Shown: one piece after another, positions 1-11,446 of the stretch
How the letters are laid out: every line of letters starts with the position of its first letter
How positions within the stretch are numbered: position 1 is the stretch's first letter
NCBI RefSeq assembly: GCF_022539505.1
Contig: NC_061510.1
Location: forward strand, 33,133,047-33,197,046
DNA from: Lolium rigidum
Lineage: Eukaryota; Streptophyta; Magnoliopsida; Poales; Poaceae
Direction of reading: 5' to 3'
Length of the DNA stretch: 64,000 nucleotides
Notes under the pieces: model-generated
The model's input: the letters and a program-made list of their open reading frames with translations, nothing else
Database searches by the model: none
What the model was told of the DNA's origin: nothing
Position numbers and translations under genes: made by a program

Positions 1-1640
1 TTAATTTGACGAGCAAGGTATCGCAGAGTGAAAAATTATGCACAACTTCACAAAATATAGCGGGGGCATTGGTTGCCCTCGCTGTCCTGATCGGCAGCTA
101 CCAAGTACTACGTTCCAAATTAAGTGTCGCAAATTTATCTTTTTTTTTAAGCTGAACAGTGAGTTTCCCCACTGCATATTTTTATTTATTTTAAAAGAGT
201 AAGTAGTGTATGTACATGCAAAGTGCTAGAGAACATCACTTGAACAAAAGAAAAGGCCTAGCTAAAGATTCAAACAAAGCTATCTACCCAAGCTTTAAGC
301 CCCAAATAAGATTTACGCTTGGCCTTGTGAGCTTGGCCTTGCGAACTAGGAGATGCAATTCATCTTTGAATTTGCGCCTGCATCTATATAAGCTGGGAGT
401 GACTCCTTTGAAGATGAAATCATTCCGTGACTCCTTTGAAGATGTAAAATTATCTAATTTTACATGTGTATATATTACAACGCCTAGATACATGTGAATC
501 TAGACGTACAAACCTACGACCCTTATTACGAAACAGAGGAAGTAACATCAATTACCAACCATTGGTTCCCGGGAAATAAATTAAAGCATGTAAATAGCAT
601 ATGTACGTGGAATATACTCCCAAATAGTACGAGAAGAAATTATGGGACTCACCCAAAAACATCCCTCTTTAAATGACTGGCGCGGATTTAAAAGAGACCA
701 ATATATATGTTTCACGAAAAGAAAAGAAAAAGGTGTTAAAAGAGAGTGATATTGTGCATGTGAAACAATTTATAATTTGAACCATTGACATATACAATAT
801 CAACTGCGGCAAGGGACTTGATTCTCACTCGATAGTGAATTAATATGATGGCATATTTATAGTCTCTGTGGAGGACATGATAGATATTAGTATGTTTCCT
901 TGTATAAGATGTTCTGGCTAGTTAAAATTGGCTTACCAAAAATGTGTTATGTTATAAAAAGAGAACCGCAGGAGTAGTTGATAACCAATAAAAAAAATGT
1001 GGAACTTGTTGCAAAAAAAAGGTACCCCTATATCATAGTAGACTTAGATTTTCCCTTAGATTTAACCAAATCTTAGATGGCTAATTAGATTTAAAAAAAT
1101 CAGGTTGCAATCGATGGCTTCTCATGCTTCTGCCGCTCGTCTGTGTGTATGCTATGTGGGCCACCGCTGCACGTATCCATTTATGTCATCCAAGTCTAAG
1201 TCAGTTGCAACTCAAATGCAACTAATAGGCCATCACGAATATTGGAGCAAATTTGACGATATGGATATTTTTTTCTTAGTTGCAACCCATGAGCTACTAG
1301 ATAATCTCAATTTCAACTCATGTGTTTAACTCAAAAATATCAGTTGCAAGCTATATGTAACTGGAAAAATCGCAACCTCTCCAACTAGATATATCTCAGT
1401 TGCACCTTAGAAATCGACCAAGGTTATTTAGAATTAGCAAATCGCAAAAAAAATTACAACAAATTAAACCATTACAGTGAACTACCACTTACAATTGCTT
1501 TTCCTCGCCCTACACAAAGCTAGCTGCGCGGCCGATTCATGCAGAGGAAGGGACCGCACGTACCGGCTGTCAATGGTGCTCCATGGACCATGGACGTGCG
1601 TAGACATTTGTACTAGGTATGCACAGGCGAGCCACTGCAC
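1..1640. other. Upstream intergenic DNA, no gene seen
   Basis: This AT-rich stretch has only short open frames with no recognisable protein. Between about 1100 and 1420 the motif GTTGCAA or its variants recurs five or more times in decayed sequence, which looks like a degraded repeat of unknown type. The region ends in the presumed promoter of the P450 gene at 1737. I see no convincing TATA box close to the start. Confidence 0.5.
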
Positions 1641-1642
1641 AT

Positions 1643-1661
1643 CTCACTCTCTCTCTCTCCC
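1643..1661 (+). promoter_or_regulatory. CT-rich pyrimidine patch upstream of the P450
   Basis: An alternating CT run lies about 75 bp before the ATG at 1737. Pyrimidine patches of this kind are common in grass core promoters and 5' leaders. The assignment as a promoter or leader element rests on position and composition only. Confidence 0.35.
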
Positions 1662-1736
1662 AGCCGATGCCAGATATTAGCATCGATCCCCTCTCCCACG
1701 AATCACCTCCCACGCAGTTGGTCTCGGTTAGCAACA

Positions 1737-3314
1737 ATGGCGTTCTCATTCCTACATGAGCTATTCCTCGCCTCCTCCCTCCTCCTCCTGTTCATTCCCT
1801 TGTACCGCCAGTTCAAGTCCAGAAGCTCCAAGACCAACCCCGCACTCCCCACGGACTGGCCGGTGGTGGGCATGCTCCCGTCCCTCATCGCTAACATCCA
1901 CGACTTCCACGGCTACGCCACCGCGCTCTTCGCCGCCTCCGGGCCGGGGCACAGCTACGAGGTGCACGCCCCCAGCATGCGCTTCTTCTGCACCTGCGAC
2001 CCGGCCAACGTGCGCCACATCTTCGTCTCTAACTTCCCCAACTACCCCAAGGGCGACGAGTTCGCCTCCTTCTTCGACACCATGGGCGGCAGCTTCTTCA
2101 ACGCCGACGGCGAGTCGTGGCGCCGCCAGCGCGCCAGGGTGCAGCACCTCATGGCCAGCCCGCGGCTGCTGGCGTTCATGGCAGGGTCCTGCTGCGACCA
2201 GGTGGAAAGGGGACTCATGCCGGCGCTGGCGCGCGCGGCGAGCTCCCGGGCGCCGTTCGACATGCAGGAGCTGCTCACTAGGTTCGCCTTCGACATGACG
2301 GCCATGCCGGTCTTCGGGGTGGACCCCGGCCTTCTGTCGGTGCACATGCCGCCCATGGACGTCCCGAACGCCATGGACGCCGTCATGGAGGTCGGCTTCT
2401 TCCGGCACACCGTGCCAATCTCTTGCTGGAAGCTGATGAGGCGTCTGAGGATCGGCCCCGAGAGGAAGCTCGCCGTGGCACAGCCGGTGCTGCGCCGGTT
2501 CGTCGCGGACATGCTCCAGAAAAGGGCACACGAGAACGACGGAGCGCACCAGCTGGACATAGTTTCTTCCTACATTGACGACCCAGAGTATGTTGGCGAG
2601 GACGGGGAGCCCAAGGACTTCCTCTATGCGACGATCATCAACTACATGTTCGCCGGGCGCGACACGGTCGGCACGACGCTGGCGTGGCTCTTGTACAACC
2701 TGACGAAGCACCCGCACGTCGTGTCCAACATCAGGAGAGAACTGGCGCCCATCGTCGCCTCCCGCAACAACAAGAGCGGCATGGCGGTGTTCGAGCCGGA
2801 CGAGACGAAACCCCTCGTTTACCTCTCGGCGGCGTTGTTCGAGTCAATGAGGCTGCACCCTCCAGGCCCGATCGAGCGCAAGGCGGTGCTGGCCGACGAC
2901 GTGCTGCCGAGCGGGCACGAGGTGCGCGCCGGCGACACCGTGCTGATCTCGGTCTACTCCATGGGCAGGATGGAGCGCGTGTGGGGCGAGGACTGCGCGG
3001 AGTACAGACCAGAGAGGTGGGTTACGACGGAAGACGGCGGCGGTGCGGCGCTGCGGCATGTGCCGGCGCACAGGTTCATGCCGTTCAACGCCGGGCCGAG
3101 GTCATGCCTGGGGAAGGACGTGTCGGTGGCGCAGATGAAGAGCGTTGTCGCCGCCGTGGTGTGGAACTTCGACCTGGAGGTGGTGCCAGGGCACGTCGTG
3201 GAGCCGAAGCTGTCCGTCGTGTTGCAGATGAAGAATGGGCTCGTGGTGACGGCGGCGAGGAGGGGGTCAGATGCCGCCGACGAGACGACTGAGCTGTGCC
3301 GTGGCCAGCAGTAA
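1737..3314 (+). CDS. Cytochrome P450, CYP96-like (CYP86 clan)
   Basis: Intronless gene for 525 residues, a normal length for a plant P450. An N-terminal hydrophobic segment (about residues 3-22) would anchor it in the endoplasmic reticulum. The diagnostic motifs are present in order: I-helix AGRDT (306-310), ExxR as ESMR (369-372), PERW (425-428) and the haem loop FNAGPRSCLG (450-459) with Cys457 as the haem ligand. The lack of introns and the overall sequence fit CYP96, whose Arabidopsis member MAH1 hydroxylates mid-chain wax alkanes. Amaryllis CYP96T members couple phenols instead, so the substrate here cannot be read from sequence. The chosen ATG gives a complete signal anchor and is preceded by a CT-rich leader. 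A nearly identical but broken copy lies 18 kb downstream (20170-21751), so this is the functional member of the pair. CYP96 is the best fit; CYP86 or CYP94 are less likely. Confidence 0.9.
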   Translation: MAFSFLHELFLASSLLLLFIPLYRQFKSRSSKTNPALPTDWPVVGMLPSLIANIHDFHGYATALFAASGPGHSYEVHAPSMRFFCTCDPANVRHIFVSNFPNYPKGDEFASFFDTMGGSFFNADGESWRRQRARVQHLMASPRLLAFMAGSCCDQVERGLMPALARAASSRAPFDMQELLTRFAFDMTAMPVFGVDPGLLSVHMPPMDVPNAMDAVMEVGFFRHTVPISCWKLMRRLRIGPERKLAVAQPVLRRFVADMLQKRAHENDGAHQLDIVSSYIDDPEYVGEDGEPKDFLYATIINYMFAGRDTVGTTLAWLLYNLTKHPHVVSNIRRELAPIVASRNNKSGMAVFEPDETKPLVYLSAALFESMRLHPPGPIERKAVLADDVLPSGHEVRAGDTVLISVYSMGRMERVWGEDCAEYRPERWVTTEDGGGAALRHVPAHRFMPFNAGPRSCLGKDVSVAQMKSVVAAVVWNFDLEVVPGHVVEPKLSVVLQMKNGLVVTAARRGSDAADETTELCRGQQ

Positions 3315-4611
3315 CAACAAGCTCGATATCTGATCACTCGTCTTCCATAAAAAGTGGGCTTTCTACCGTGTATGGATTCACCGTCCTTTTGTTGCTTCAT
3401 GTTACATATGCATGGTGTTTCTTCAAGGTCGTTTGTGTTTGGTACGTCAGGCTTCTTGTGTTCAAAATCGTATGGCCATGTACTCAGCAAAAGTCGAGCT
3501 GCACGATCGAATCTGTAAGTGCATTGAACGGCGGATCCATGCAATGCAAGTTAATTAGCTAGCTAGTGTGTGCCGTAGGAAATCATTTCTGGTGATCGTA
3601 CGTGGGCATGTAAAATGGTACAGTAGTGTATGTCAATTGCTGTGTTCATGTGTTGGGTCGATGGATCGGTAGATCTCTGTTGATGAGACGTGGGGCTAGC
3701 TCCGCGGTGCACGTGACATGACGGTCTGATCGATCTACCCATGCAACGGCACTCAAAATTCGAGTTTGCCAAATTACCATTACAATCTCGGGTTTTATGC
3801 CAAAAATTTACCATTTCCGTTAGCGTCAGATGTCAAACTAGTTAGAAGCCGAACTACTCCCGTTAGTCAAACCGTGAAACTCTTGTCAGATTCTCTCGGA
3901 TACCAAATCTGCCCTTGTTTAAACCTAGCTAAAATTTTAAGGCACTACCGGAAAAATCGTGCCTGTGCAAGTATGAAAAATACTCGGGTAAGGCCAAATC
4001 CTACCCGGTTGAACTTAAATTTTTCGATAAAGAGCGCTCTATTAAACTCATAATTAAGATAGTGCCCGGCTAATACAATTCAAACGAACTTATATCTCGC
4101 ATCTGCATAGGTAAGATGCACACATTCGAACCAACAAAAGGAAAACGGAAAAGGGTTAGTACAAGAATTATATAGAGCTCGTACAACGCCTAATGAGGAC
4201 CAATCCGTAAATTACGATTCTATCCATGTGAGATGAAAACAAATCCATCACCCCTCCCTCCAACTGTGTACACGCCTCATTAAACAGTTCTCGGTTATGC
4301 ACTTGTTATAAGGGAAATCAGGAAGGGATAAAATAGGTACAAAATCAGATAATCTAAGGAAAATAATTTGAGAACCATATCATTCCTATATATTCAAAGC
4401 AAGCATATTATGGCAAGCGCTCCCGCCCTATAAGAATTCTAAACTTCTGATCAATTTCACGGAGTCAGTTACCAAAAAAGTTTACAACATTACGTAGCAG
4501 ATACAAATTAGAAGCTACATGGCTAAACATGCTAACTTTCACACCAGAAAAAAATGCTTAATACTATCATCATGATGAAAAACACTCCGAACTCCCATTC
4601 CAGTTGTAGTT
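1750..4611 (+). repeat. Segmental duplication, copy 1 (P450 unit)
   Basis: The P450 coding region and about 1.3 kb of 3' flank match 20170-23050 almost base for base in the coding part, with small indels in the flank. The left breakpoint lies just inside the coding region, about 14 bp after the ATG, so the promoter was not copied in recognisable form. The right breakpoint is near 4611. Bases 3315-4611 hold no other gene. Confidence 0.9.
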
Positions 4612-5700
4612 TAATGTACTAGTTTGAACCAAATATGAATGAACTAGTTTCAAATGATGAGTTAGACATGAAGAATCGGCAACTATATTAACAAATATAC
4701 TAGTCTAAAAAAAATAGGGGCCCGGATTCTCCTTAAAAATTTGAGGGATCGGCTAGTGATGTTCTCCCCTACGAGGCTTCCGGCACCCCTTTTTTCCACC
4801 TAGACGGCGTTATTTGGCCCAGCCGCGTCCCCGGTTCTTCGTTTTTTCTCTGAAAAAGGCCCTTAGTCCATCTGGAGAGTCCATGCCATCCTGGTCCGCC
4901 GAGGCGCGCTCGGGGAGTTCGGACGAAACGAATGCGCGCGAAACGTCGAGCGGGCCCGCGATGTCGGCCACAGGAAGGCTAGTTCCCTCCATTTTGTTTC
5001 GTTTTCCCTCCATTGCGCCGCCTATCCCCATTCTCCCCGCCAAATTTTGGAATAGCTACCGCCATTCCCCACAGTTGCAACTATGACGGCACGCCGAAGG
5101 CGAGGAAGCCACAGGCGCCAAAAGAGAGGCCGTCGGGTTGGTCAAACGCAAGGTTGGTGGCGGATGTCGAGCGGCGCCAGACAAAAACTCGTTGAAGGGC
5201 GGAGAGGAAGATGAAGCTCTCGGCGAAGAGGGCAGCGGCGGCGGATGAACAACCGAGGCAGGTCTCCATGGCCATGAGCATGGGACAGCCGCGTGTCGGC
5301 CTATTCCCCGGTTCATGGCCAATCGAAGGTACAACCGGCTTTCCTTCGACCTTCTCGCCGGCGTCACCTGCCATGTTCCACGAGAGCTACACCCAATCCA
5401 CACATCTGTCAAGGTTAGCGAAGGCACCAGATTACGACGGTACCACTAGGGAGCGTACGAGGGCATCTGCCCTGCGCTGAGGGCCACTCTCCTTCTCCAA
5501 CCCCGGGAACAGCGCTTGCGCGTCGTTGGGTGGGATGCCGCTACCGAACGATGGTGTGATCCACGAGATAATCACGTCGGGCTCCATGGCCGCCGCGTCG
5601 ATCCCGGGTTTCTTCACGCAAGAGGAGACCAGAGCAACGCCAGCGATCGTGTCGCGGGGTGCCAAGCCGTCGATGAAGAAGAAGAATAGGCCAATGGCAA
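4612..5700. other. Intergenic, GC-rich from 4800, no intact gene
   Basis: The composition changes from AT-rich to GC-rich near 4800. Open frames occur on both strands, but none gives a recognisable protein. The part next to 5700 is probably the decayed 5' end of the NAM-associated pseudogene, because lysine-rich coding sequence continues upstream of 5711 in a shifted frame. Confidence 0.4.
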
Positions 5701-5883
5701 GGACGAGGACGTGCTTGATCCTACGGGGACGGGGAAGGAAAAGAAGAAAAGGAAGAAGAACTCGCTGCCTACCGAGCCGTGGATCAAATGGACGGGGAAA
5801 GAAGAGGAGTTCCTCGCCAAAGCATGGAATATTGTCTCCATGAACGGCATTACCGGCGCCAATCAGAACTATGAGACATATTA

Positions 5884-7789
5884 TGTTGGACAAGGCGACG
5901 CTCACTACTAGGAAAAGGGCAATCAGTGGCGCACCACTTTTACCCATCAGTGGCGCACTAGTGGTGCGCCACTGCTATCACGCCACTGCTAACTTTTAGT
6001 AGTGGCGCACTAGTGGTGCGCCATTGCTATTTGGCTTAGCGGTGGCGCACCATGTAGTGCGCCACTACTAGCTTCATGGTGCGCCACTCCTAAACGTCTG
6101 AGGTGCGCCACTGGATAGAAAAAAGGTGCGCCACTACTAAAATTTGAAATTTCTAGATCTGGATCTGGATCTGGATCTGGCACATTTTTTTTCGATTTTT
6201 TTGGCTCGTTATTTTTTCTCGTTTTTGTTGCTAGAATTATTTGTGCAATGTTCATTCTCATTTTTCTTAGCCTAGCCGCCGGTGATGATGGATGAGGGAC
6301 GTAGGAGAGGTGAAGAGAGGTGAGGAGATGTAGGAGAGGATGAACAAGAGGACGAAGGCCATAGGTAATGGAGGCTAGAGGGTCGTCGGAGGGTCGTCGG
6401 AGAGTAAGGTCACCGGAGGTCACCATAGTGGAGGAGCTCGCCGGAAAGTAAGGTCACCGGAGCTCGACATAGTGGAGGAGGTCGCCGGAGTGAAAGGAGG
6501 AGAGGAGAGGAGGAGGTCGCCGGAGTGAAAGGAGGAGAGGAGAGGAGGAGGTCGCCGGAGTGAAAGGAGGAGAGAGAGAGGAGGAGAGCAGGAGGAGGAG
6601 AGGAGAATATGTGGAGGAGGAGGGAGGAGGGAGGAGGGAGGAGGGGGTTAAGTGGCCGGCTCCTCCCATTTTGAAATTCGTGGGCGGGAAGCTTAGCAGT
6701 GGCGCACCAAGGCATGGGTGCGCCACCGCTACTTTTTTTCTATTTTTTGAAATTTTTTCATCAAAATCTAAAACCTGAAAAAAGTCCTGTTTCTGTTTTC
6801 CAATTGACGAATCCATTTTTTGTCTAAACGGCCGTAGGCCGTTGAATTCGAATAGGAAATTTCGCGTAGATAGATTTTGATATAAAAAAGTTTTTCATCG
6901 GAGGTCGTATGCAACCAGAAAACCCGTTTTACCGAAAGATGACGCCATTTTGCATAATATATCAAAATTCATTTTTTTAAAATTTCACTAAACCTAGATG
7001 ACATATTACATGGGCATCTCGAAGGATTTTATTTTTTGAAATTTCTATCTATTTCTTTTATTTTTTCCAAACCCGAAAAGGCGATTGCGATCCACGGGGG
7101 GGGTGTGGAAATGTTTAGGCACCACTTAGCAGTGGCGCACCAAGCATGGTGCGCCACTACTAAGTGATGCCTAAACATTTCCATCATCCCCTTTACATAG
7201 CAATGGCGCACCATGTAGAGGTGCGCCATCGCTACATAAAATAGCCGTGGCGCACCTCTACATGGTGCGCCATTGCTATGTATAAGGCTGGGTCAAACCC
7301 ATGGTCAAACTTAGTGGTGGCGCACCACAGAAGAGGTGCGCCACTACTACATTTTTAATAGTGGCCCACCACTTTCCGGTGCGCCACTGCTAAGTAGTAG
7401 TGGCGCACTGCCCTCCTGGTGCGCCACTAACACCCATCTTACGGCTAGGCTTTTTCCTAGTAGTGGCTTAGGCACGCTTAGGCACTAGGAGATGGACAAA
7501 CGCCTCGCCTAGGGCATAAGCGGAAGTCTAGGCAGTGTAACCAAGAAATTGTCTTCCACAATAAGAAATCATGCAATACTTCACGATCGAGTTATATGGG
7601 CATTATTTTCAAGGTAGTTATTAGAAATTTACACATTTGCATGCTCTAAATTAATGTTTATTCACATATAATAACACATATACATACTTGATGGTATAAA
7701 CGATGACCGCCTAGGCCTCTTAAGCATCACCTAGGCACTAGGCAAATGGCAATCGCCTCGCTTACGCCTAGCGCTTTTTCCAACCTCAG
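5884..7789. mobile_element. MITE-like element inserted in the pseudogene (split by CACTA)
   Basis: Removing the CACTA element at 5903-7465 leaves about 340 bp that interrupt the SANT-like reading frame. Its ends are imperfect inverted repeats: TTGGACAAGGCG on the left, and on the right, read on the other strand, TTGGAAAAAGCGC. Variants of CGCTTAGGC recur just inside both ends. The exact target duplication is not clear, so the superfamily is open (hAT-like is possible). Confidence 0.55.
5903..7465. mobile_element. Non-autonomous CACTA (En/Spm) element, 1563 bp
   Basis: The element starts CACTACTAGGAAAA and ends in the reverse complement, TTTTTCCTAGTAGTG. It is flanked by the 3-bp target duplication GCT (5900-5902 and 7466-7468). 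These are the hallmarks of CACTA transposons. The subterminal regions contain many copies of GGTGCGCCAC and its complement GTGGCGCACC, the expected transposase-binding arrays. The interior holds a purine-rich GGAG-type tract (about 6480-6650) and no transposase frame, so it would need transposase supplied in trans. It lies inside an older MITE. Confidence 0.95.
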
Positions 7790-8620
7790 TGGGTCAAGTT
7801 GGCATTCGACGAACACAAGATCATCGATCCCTACTTCAACAAGATGCTGATGGTGCGTGGTGACAAGGCCATGGGCACCCATTGGAGGATCATCCAGACG
7901 GCGTGTAGCAAGTTGCACGGCATACAGGAGGAGATCGAATCTCGCCCAGAGAGCGGCGCCGACTTCGAGCAGAAGGTGAGCTGATTCGTCGTGCCATCCC
8001 TCGATCATGGATCGCCGAGGTTTAATCTTATTTCGTCGGTTCTCCTGCAGATGCACCGTGCTTTCGACATGTACCGCGACGACACCGGCCTGACGTTCAA
8101 GTACCTCAACGTCTTCTCCCGCATCGACAATTGCAAGAAGTGGGCGGACGTACGCCGGAACCTCGCGAAGAACAATGACGAGCAGTACAACCCCGACGCT
8201 CTAGCCCCTGCCATGTCGGCGGGCCGCCCCGAGCTCGTCCAGAAAAAGCTCAAAGAGCTGAAGAAGGCGGGCAATCCTGCCGAAAGGTTGCAGGCGTCAT
8301 TCGACAAGTGTTGGGCCGATGTGAGGGCGCATGCCACCGGGAGGGACCACAAGTACGACGCCAGGTGGAAGGAGATGCTCGCCAACCAAGGCGTCCGGAT
8401 CGCCTTGCTGAAGACAATCGCCACGGTGAAGAAGAGGAACACCGACCTAGCGTTCCTGATTGGCGGCAACGAAGGCAAGATGGACGAGGAGACGAGGGCT
8501 TGGTACGACAATCATCGCCAAGACATCCTCCGACCCCCTCTGTCGAGGGCTTCCTCCTTTCCTTCGACGTCCACTCCCGCCGCTGCGACTCCGGCGGCCA
8601 AAGGATGCATCGCCGCCTGA

Positions 8621-9960
8621 CTCCGCGGTAGACAAGCTGCTGGAAGGGACTGTCGATGTCCCTGTTATCCTCTAGTTTCTTTTAGATCATCGTTATGTGG
8701 CTGATCTGATCACCGAACTATTTGGGCGATGCTTTTGTGTAGCGGGAAGACGATTATTCATAATTAACGCCGCAGTTGAGCGAATGATGAGGAGCGACTG
8801 GAAAATTGGTACCCCACGCCCTATTTTCATCCAATTCGACGGTAGTTACGTCTAGGATCTTAGGGCCTCAAACGGCTGAATGTGCTCTAATGTTCACGAC
8901 AAATGCATTTGTAGTGTGCACGGGATCTTTCCTATTATGTCCGGGTGACATTGCCCGACACACATGCACGGGATCAAAACTGTGAGTCACCTGGTTTCCA
9001 ATAAACATGTTGAAAGAGCATGAATCACCGAGCACGTGCATCTCATGGACCTGGATAGCCTCATAGGCCACAGAGACGCCACCTTCTGCGCTGTCATGGC
9101 AGGTAGAGACATGAGCGCCGGAGCCGTTGCACGCGCTATGCGGGTGTGTGGTGCAGCCCTTTGTGTGTCTCTACCATTTTAGGTATCACCAAAATGGTCA
9201 CCTTATAAGTTGGTCCAAACTCTCTTCCCTTAGCAATGTGGGACTAAAACATGGCATGGCTTTGGTATCTACCTATTTTCCGTCATGGGCCACACATTCT
9301 CGAATGGGCCATGCATGTCCAAACTAGCTTTGACGGTCATGAACGGTCCCTGGTTCAATATGGCCGAGATGTTCTGGTACTAGTTTAACTAATTGAACAA
9401 ATTTAGATTTAAATATGTAACTTTTTCGATTAATGAAGCACAAAAGAAATGAAATATAGAAGCTCAATATTCCACAGTAATTGATGAAGAATATTAATTA
9501 GTGGAGAATATTAATTCATGGAAAAAGCACAACCTGTTTGCAGTTTGAAATAGCGTTAGTATCAACACGGTAATATTATACTCTATATACTTGATGGAAG
9601 TGATTATTCATCAATAAATCGAAGAACTGACGTATATAATGAGAACGAAATCGTGCAGAAATCATCTCTAGCCTCAGTCCAATCAACTCACCATTGTAAC
9701 TACAGTTTTCGAGCCATCCTCGCCATGTGCTCCAGCAAAATAAGATAGTCTCCCCTTCACGGAAAAACATGAAGATGATGGATGAGCTGAAACAAATCCT
9801 GGGAGTTCAGAGTTAAACATAGACACCGGCGCGTCCTCCTTGGTTTCCCACACATGAAGGTAATGCGTCCATGCTACTATCAAAGGAAGAGGAAGCAATG
9901 CTATGTTCACTTATGCTCTGCACCATCGCGGCAACGCATAAGTGCAGAACACGCAGTCGG
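8621..9960. other. Intergenic, no gene seen
   Basis: No supported coding sequence. A 50-bp block at 8980-9033 matches 23537-23588 next to the second P450 copy (listed separately). The rest is unremarkable, moderately AT-rich DNA. Confidence 0.5.
8980..9033 (+). repeat. Short block shared with 23537-23588
   Basis: About 50 bases, including CCTGGTTTCCAATAAACATG and the following GAAAGAGCATG, are repeated with three or four mismatches at 23537-23588. Both blocks lie downstream of a P450 copy. This suggests that the segmental duplication once reached this far and was later broken up by insertions and deletions. Confidence 0.75.
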
Positions 9961-10840
9961 CAAGCATGGCCAAGCAGCTCCCCGTGGCCTCACCACCCTG
10001 ATCGTGTGGGCGCTGCTCTAGAAGGCGCGCCGGTCCAGGGAAGTCGAGTCGGTGAAGGAGTCGTTCGTTTGTGGCCTCATGGCCATCCTCCTCGGCTACT
10101 GCTTTGCCATCCACGCGCTGTTGGGCGTGTTTGTCATCGCGCCGACGTCCTCGTCCTGAAGGCGTCTTGGACGACGCACTCACAGATAAGATCGATCGAA
10201 GACGTCGTGTCGTCGCGTTCCTGCCACTCTACTTTGTGTCCAGTGGGCTCAAGGAGAATGTTGCCACCATCTCCGGTGCTCAAGGCGAACGTGCGTCCGC
10301 AAGATAGGCGGCACAGTGCTCACGTCGCTGCTGATGCAGGTGCCGGTGCGTGAGGTGGCGCTGGGGTTGATGATGAACACAAAGGGCTCGTGGAGCTCAT
10401 CATGCTCAACCTCAGCTGCGACCGCAACGTGCTCAACGAGGAGGCCTTCGCCATCATGGTGCTAGTGCTCATGGCCCTTGCTAAACATCTTTTCTAACCA
10501 TGACCATCATCAGCTCCGTGTACAGGTCGGCCCGGCGGCAAGCGTTGTACACGTATCGCACCGTGGAGCACCGTGATGCCGAAGCTGATCAACCTAGCGG
10601 GGTCCTGGCAAGAGGCGGAGCAAGCTCATCATGTACGCCATGCACCTGGTGGATCTCTCGGATTGGTCGTCGCCGATCTTCAGGGTGCGCCAGCGCTGAA
10701 ATGGCATGCCGCGCTCAACGCGGCGTTGGTGGAAGGGTAGTGCCGATGTGGAGGAGGTGCAGGTGGAATTCGCAACCGTCGACGATCGAGAAGTACTTTT
10801 GTTTGGCATGGTAGTGTTGGCCTTTTCTTCGTTAAACCTA
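9961..10840 (+). pseudogene. CHX-type cation/H+ antiporter, decayed fragment
   Basis: Pieces of a plant CHX antiporter appear in order but in different frames. SFVCGLMAILLGYCFAIHAL is at about 10053-10115. ALTDKIDRRRRVVAFLPLYF and FVSSGLKENVATISG are at about 10170-10280. KGLVELIMLNLSCDRNVLNE and AFAIMVLVLMAL follow at about 10380-10485, and a relic of the C-terminal cytoplasmic part (LIMYAMHLVDLSD) lies near 10628. CHX proteins exchange K+ or Na+ for H+ across endomembranes or the plasma membrane. Frameshifts and stops between the pieces, and the absence of the first half of the transmembrane domain, show that this copy is dead. Confidence 0.8.
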
Positions 10841-11446
10841 CTCGCTCCTACCTACTAATTATAGATAGGGTACATAAATATTTTAGGGATGATCGAGTCA
10901 TTGTAACCCAGAGTCCAGGATACTAAGTTGGAAACTTGGAACTAATGGAGCGGGGCGGCGGCAATTAGGTCATCATAACCCGCATGCAGGATTACAAGAA
11001 TTAGTGCGGTCGCAACCATTTTTGTCTTGACGACAATCTGTCCATGCACATTGGCATGATAGGACCGATTGTGTCCGTTGCGGTTCCTCTGCCGAAAACA
11101 AGGCCCAACGGCGTGCCGCATCAGGACGTGACCATGTTTTCTATCTGTTTCGCCTGCATCTCTAGCTCAAAATTGGGTCGGGTATGCGGTGTCCAACGAC
11201 ACTGCACGCGTCCAAACATCTCCACGCGTGTCCGCGCTAGATTGCGCCGGGCCCGCATGTCAGCGACGGGAGGCGAGGCGACGCGGGTCCACACAATCTT
11301 CTTAAATGAGGACCCATCGTCGTCCTCGATCCCACACCAGTCCCCTAGTTCTCACACACTCTCTCTCCCCATCGAATCCCTAGCTCGCGACCAACGACCA
11401 TGAGGCCGCCGCTTCTTGCGCGCAGAGGCCGCCTCATCCTCCACCC
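10841..11446. other. Intergenic, no gene seen
   Basis: Nothing coding is supported. The sequence becomes GC-rich after 11180, with a CpG-containing stretch before the relic at 11447. This may be remains of that gene's promoter and leader. Confidence 0.4.

Larger units (their letters stand above)
5711..8620 (+). pseudogene. SANT-like / NAM-associated C-terminal domain gene, interrupted
   Basis: The 5' piece (to about 5886) encodes a lysine-rich stretch followed by WTGKEEEFLAKAW, the start of a Myb/SANT-like fold. The protein resumes at about 7790 with WVKLAFDEHKIIDPYF and continues to 7975. A GT-AG intron (7976-8050) follows, then the frame runs from 8051 to the stop at 8620. The last exon carries the charged helical region seen in plant proteins with a NAM-associated C-terminal domain, often mis-annotated as glutathione S-transferase T3-like. 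The two halves are separated by about 1.9 kb of nested transposon, and a stop lies just upstream of 5711 in the same frame, so the gene is inactive. In grasses this family is abundant and partly transposon-associated; its function is unknown. Confidence 0.75.

Noticed and set aside
1761..2717. Long minus-strand frame opposite the P450, also at 20181-21140
   Set aside because: It is a shadow of the GC-rich codon usage of the P450 and appears in both copies for that reason.
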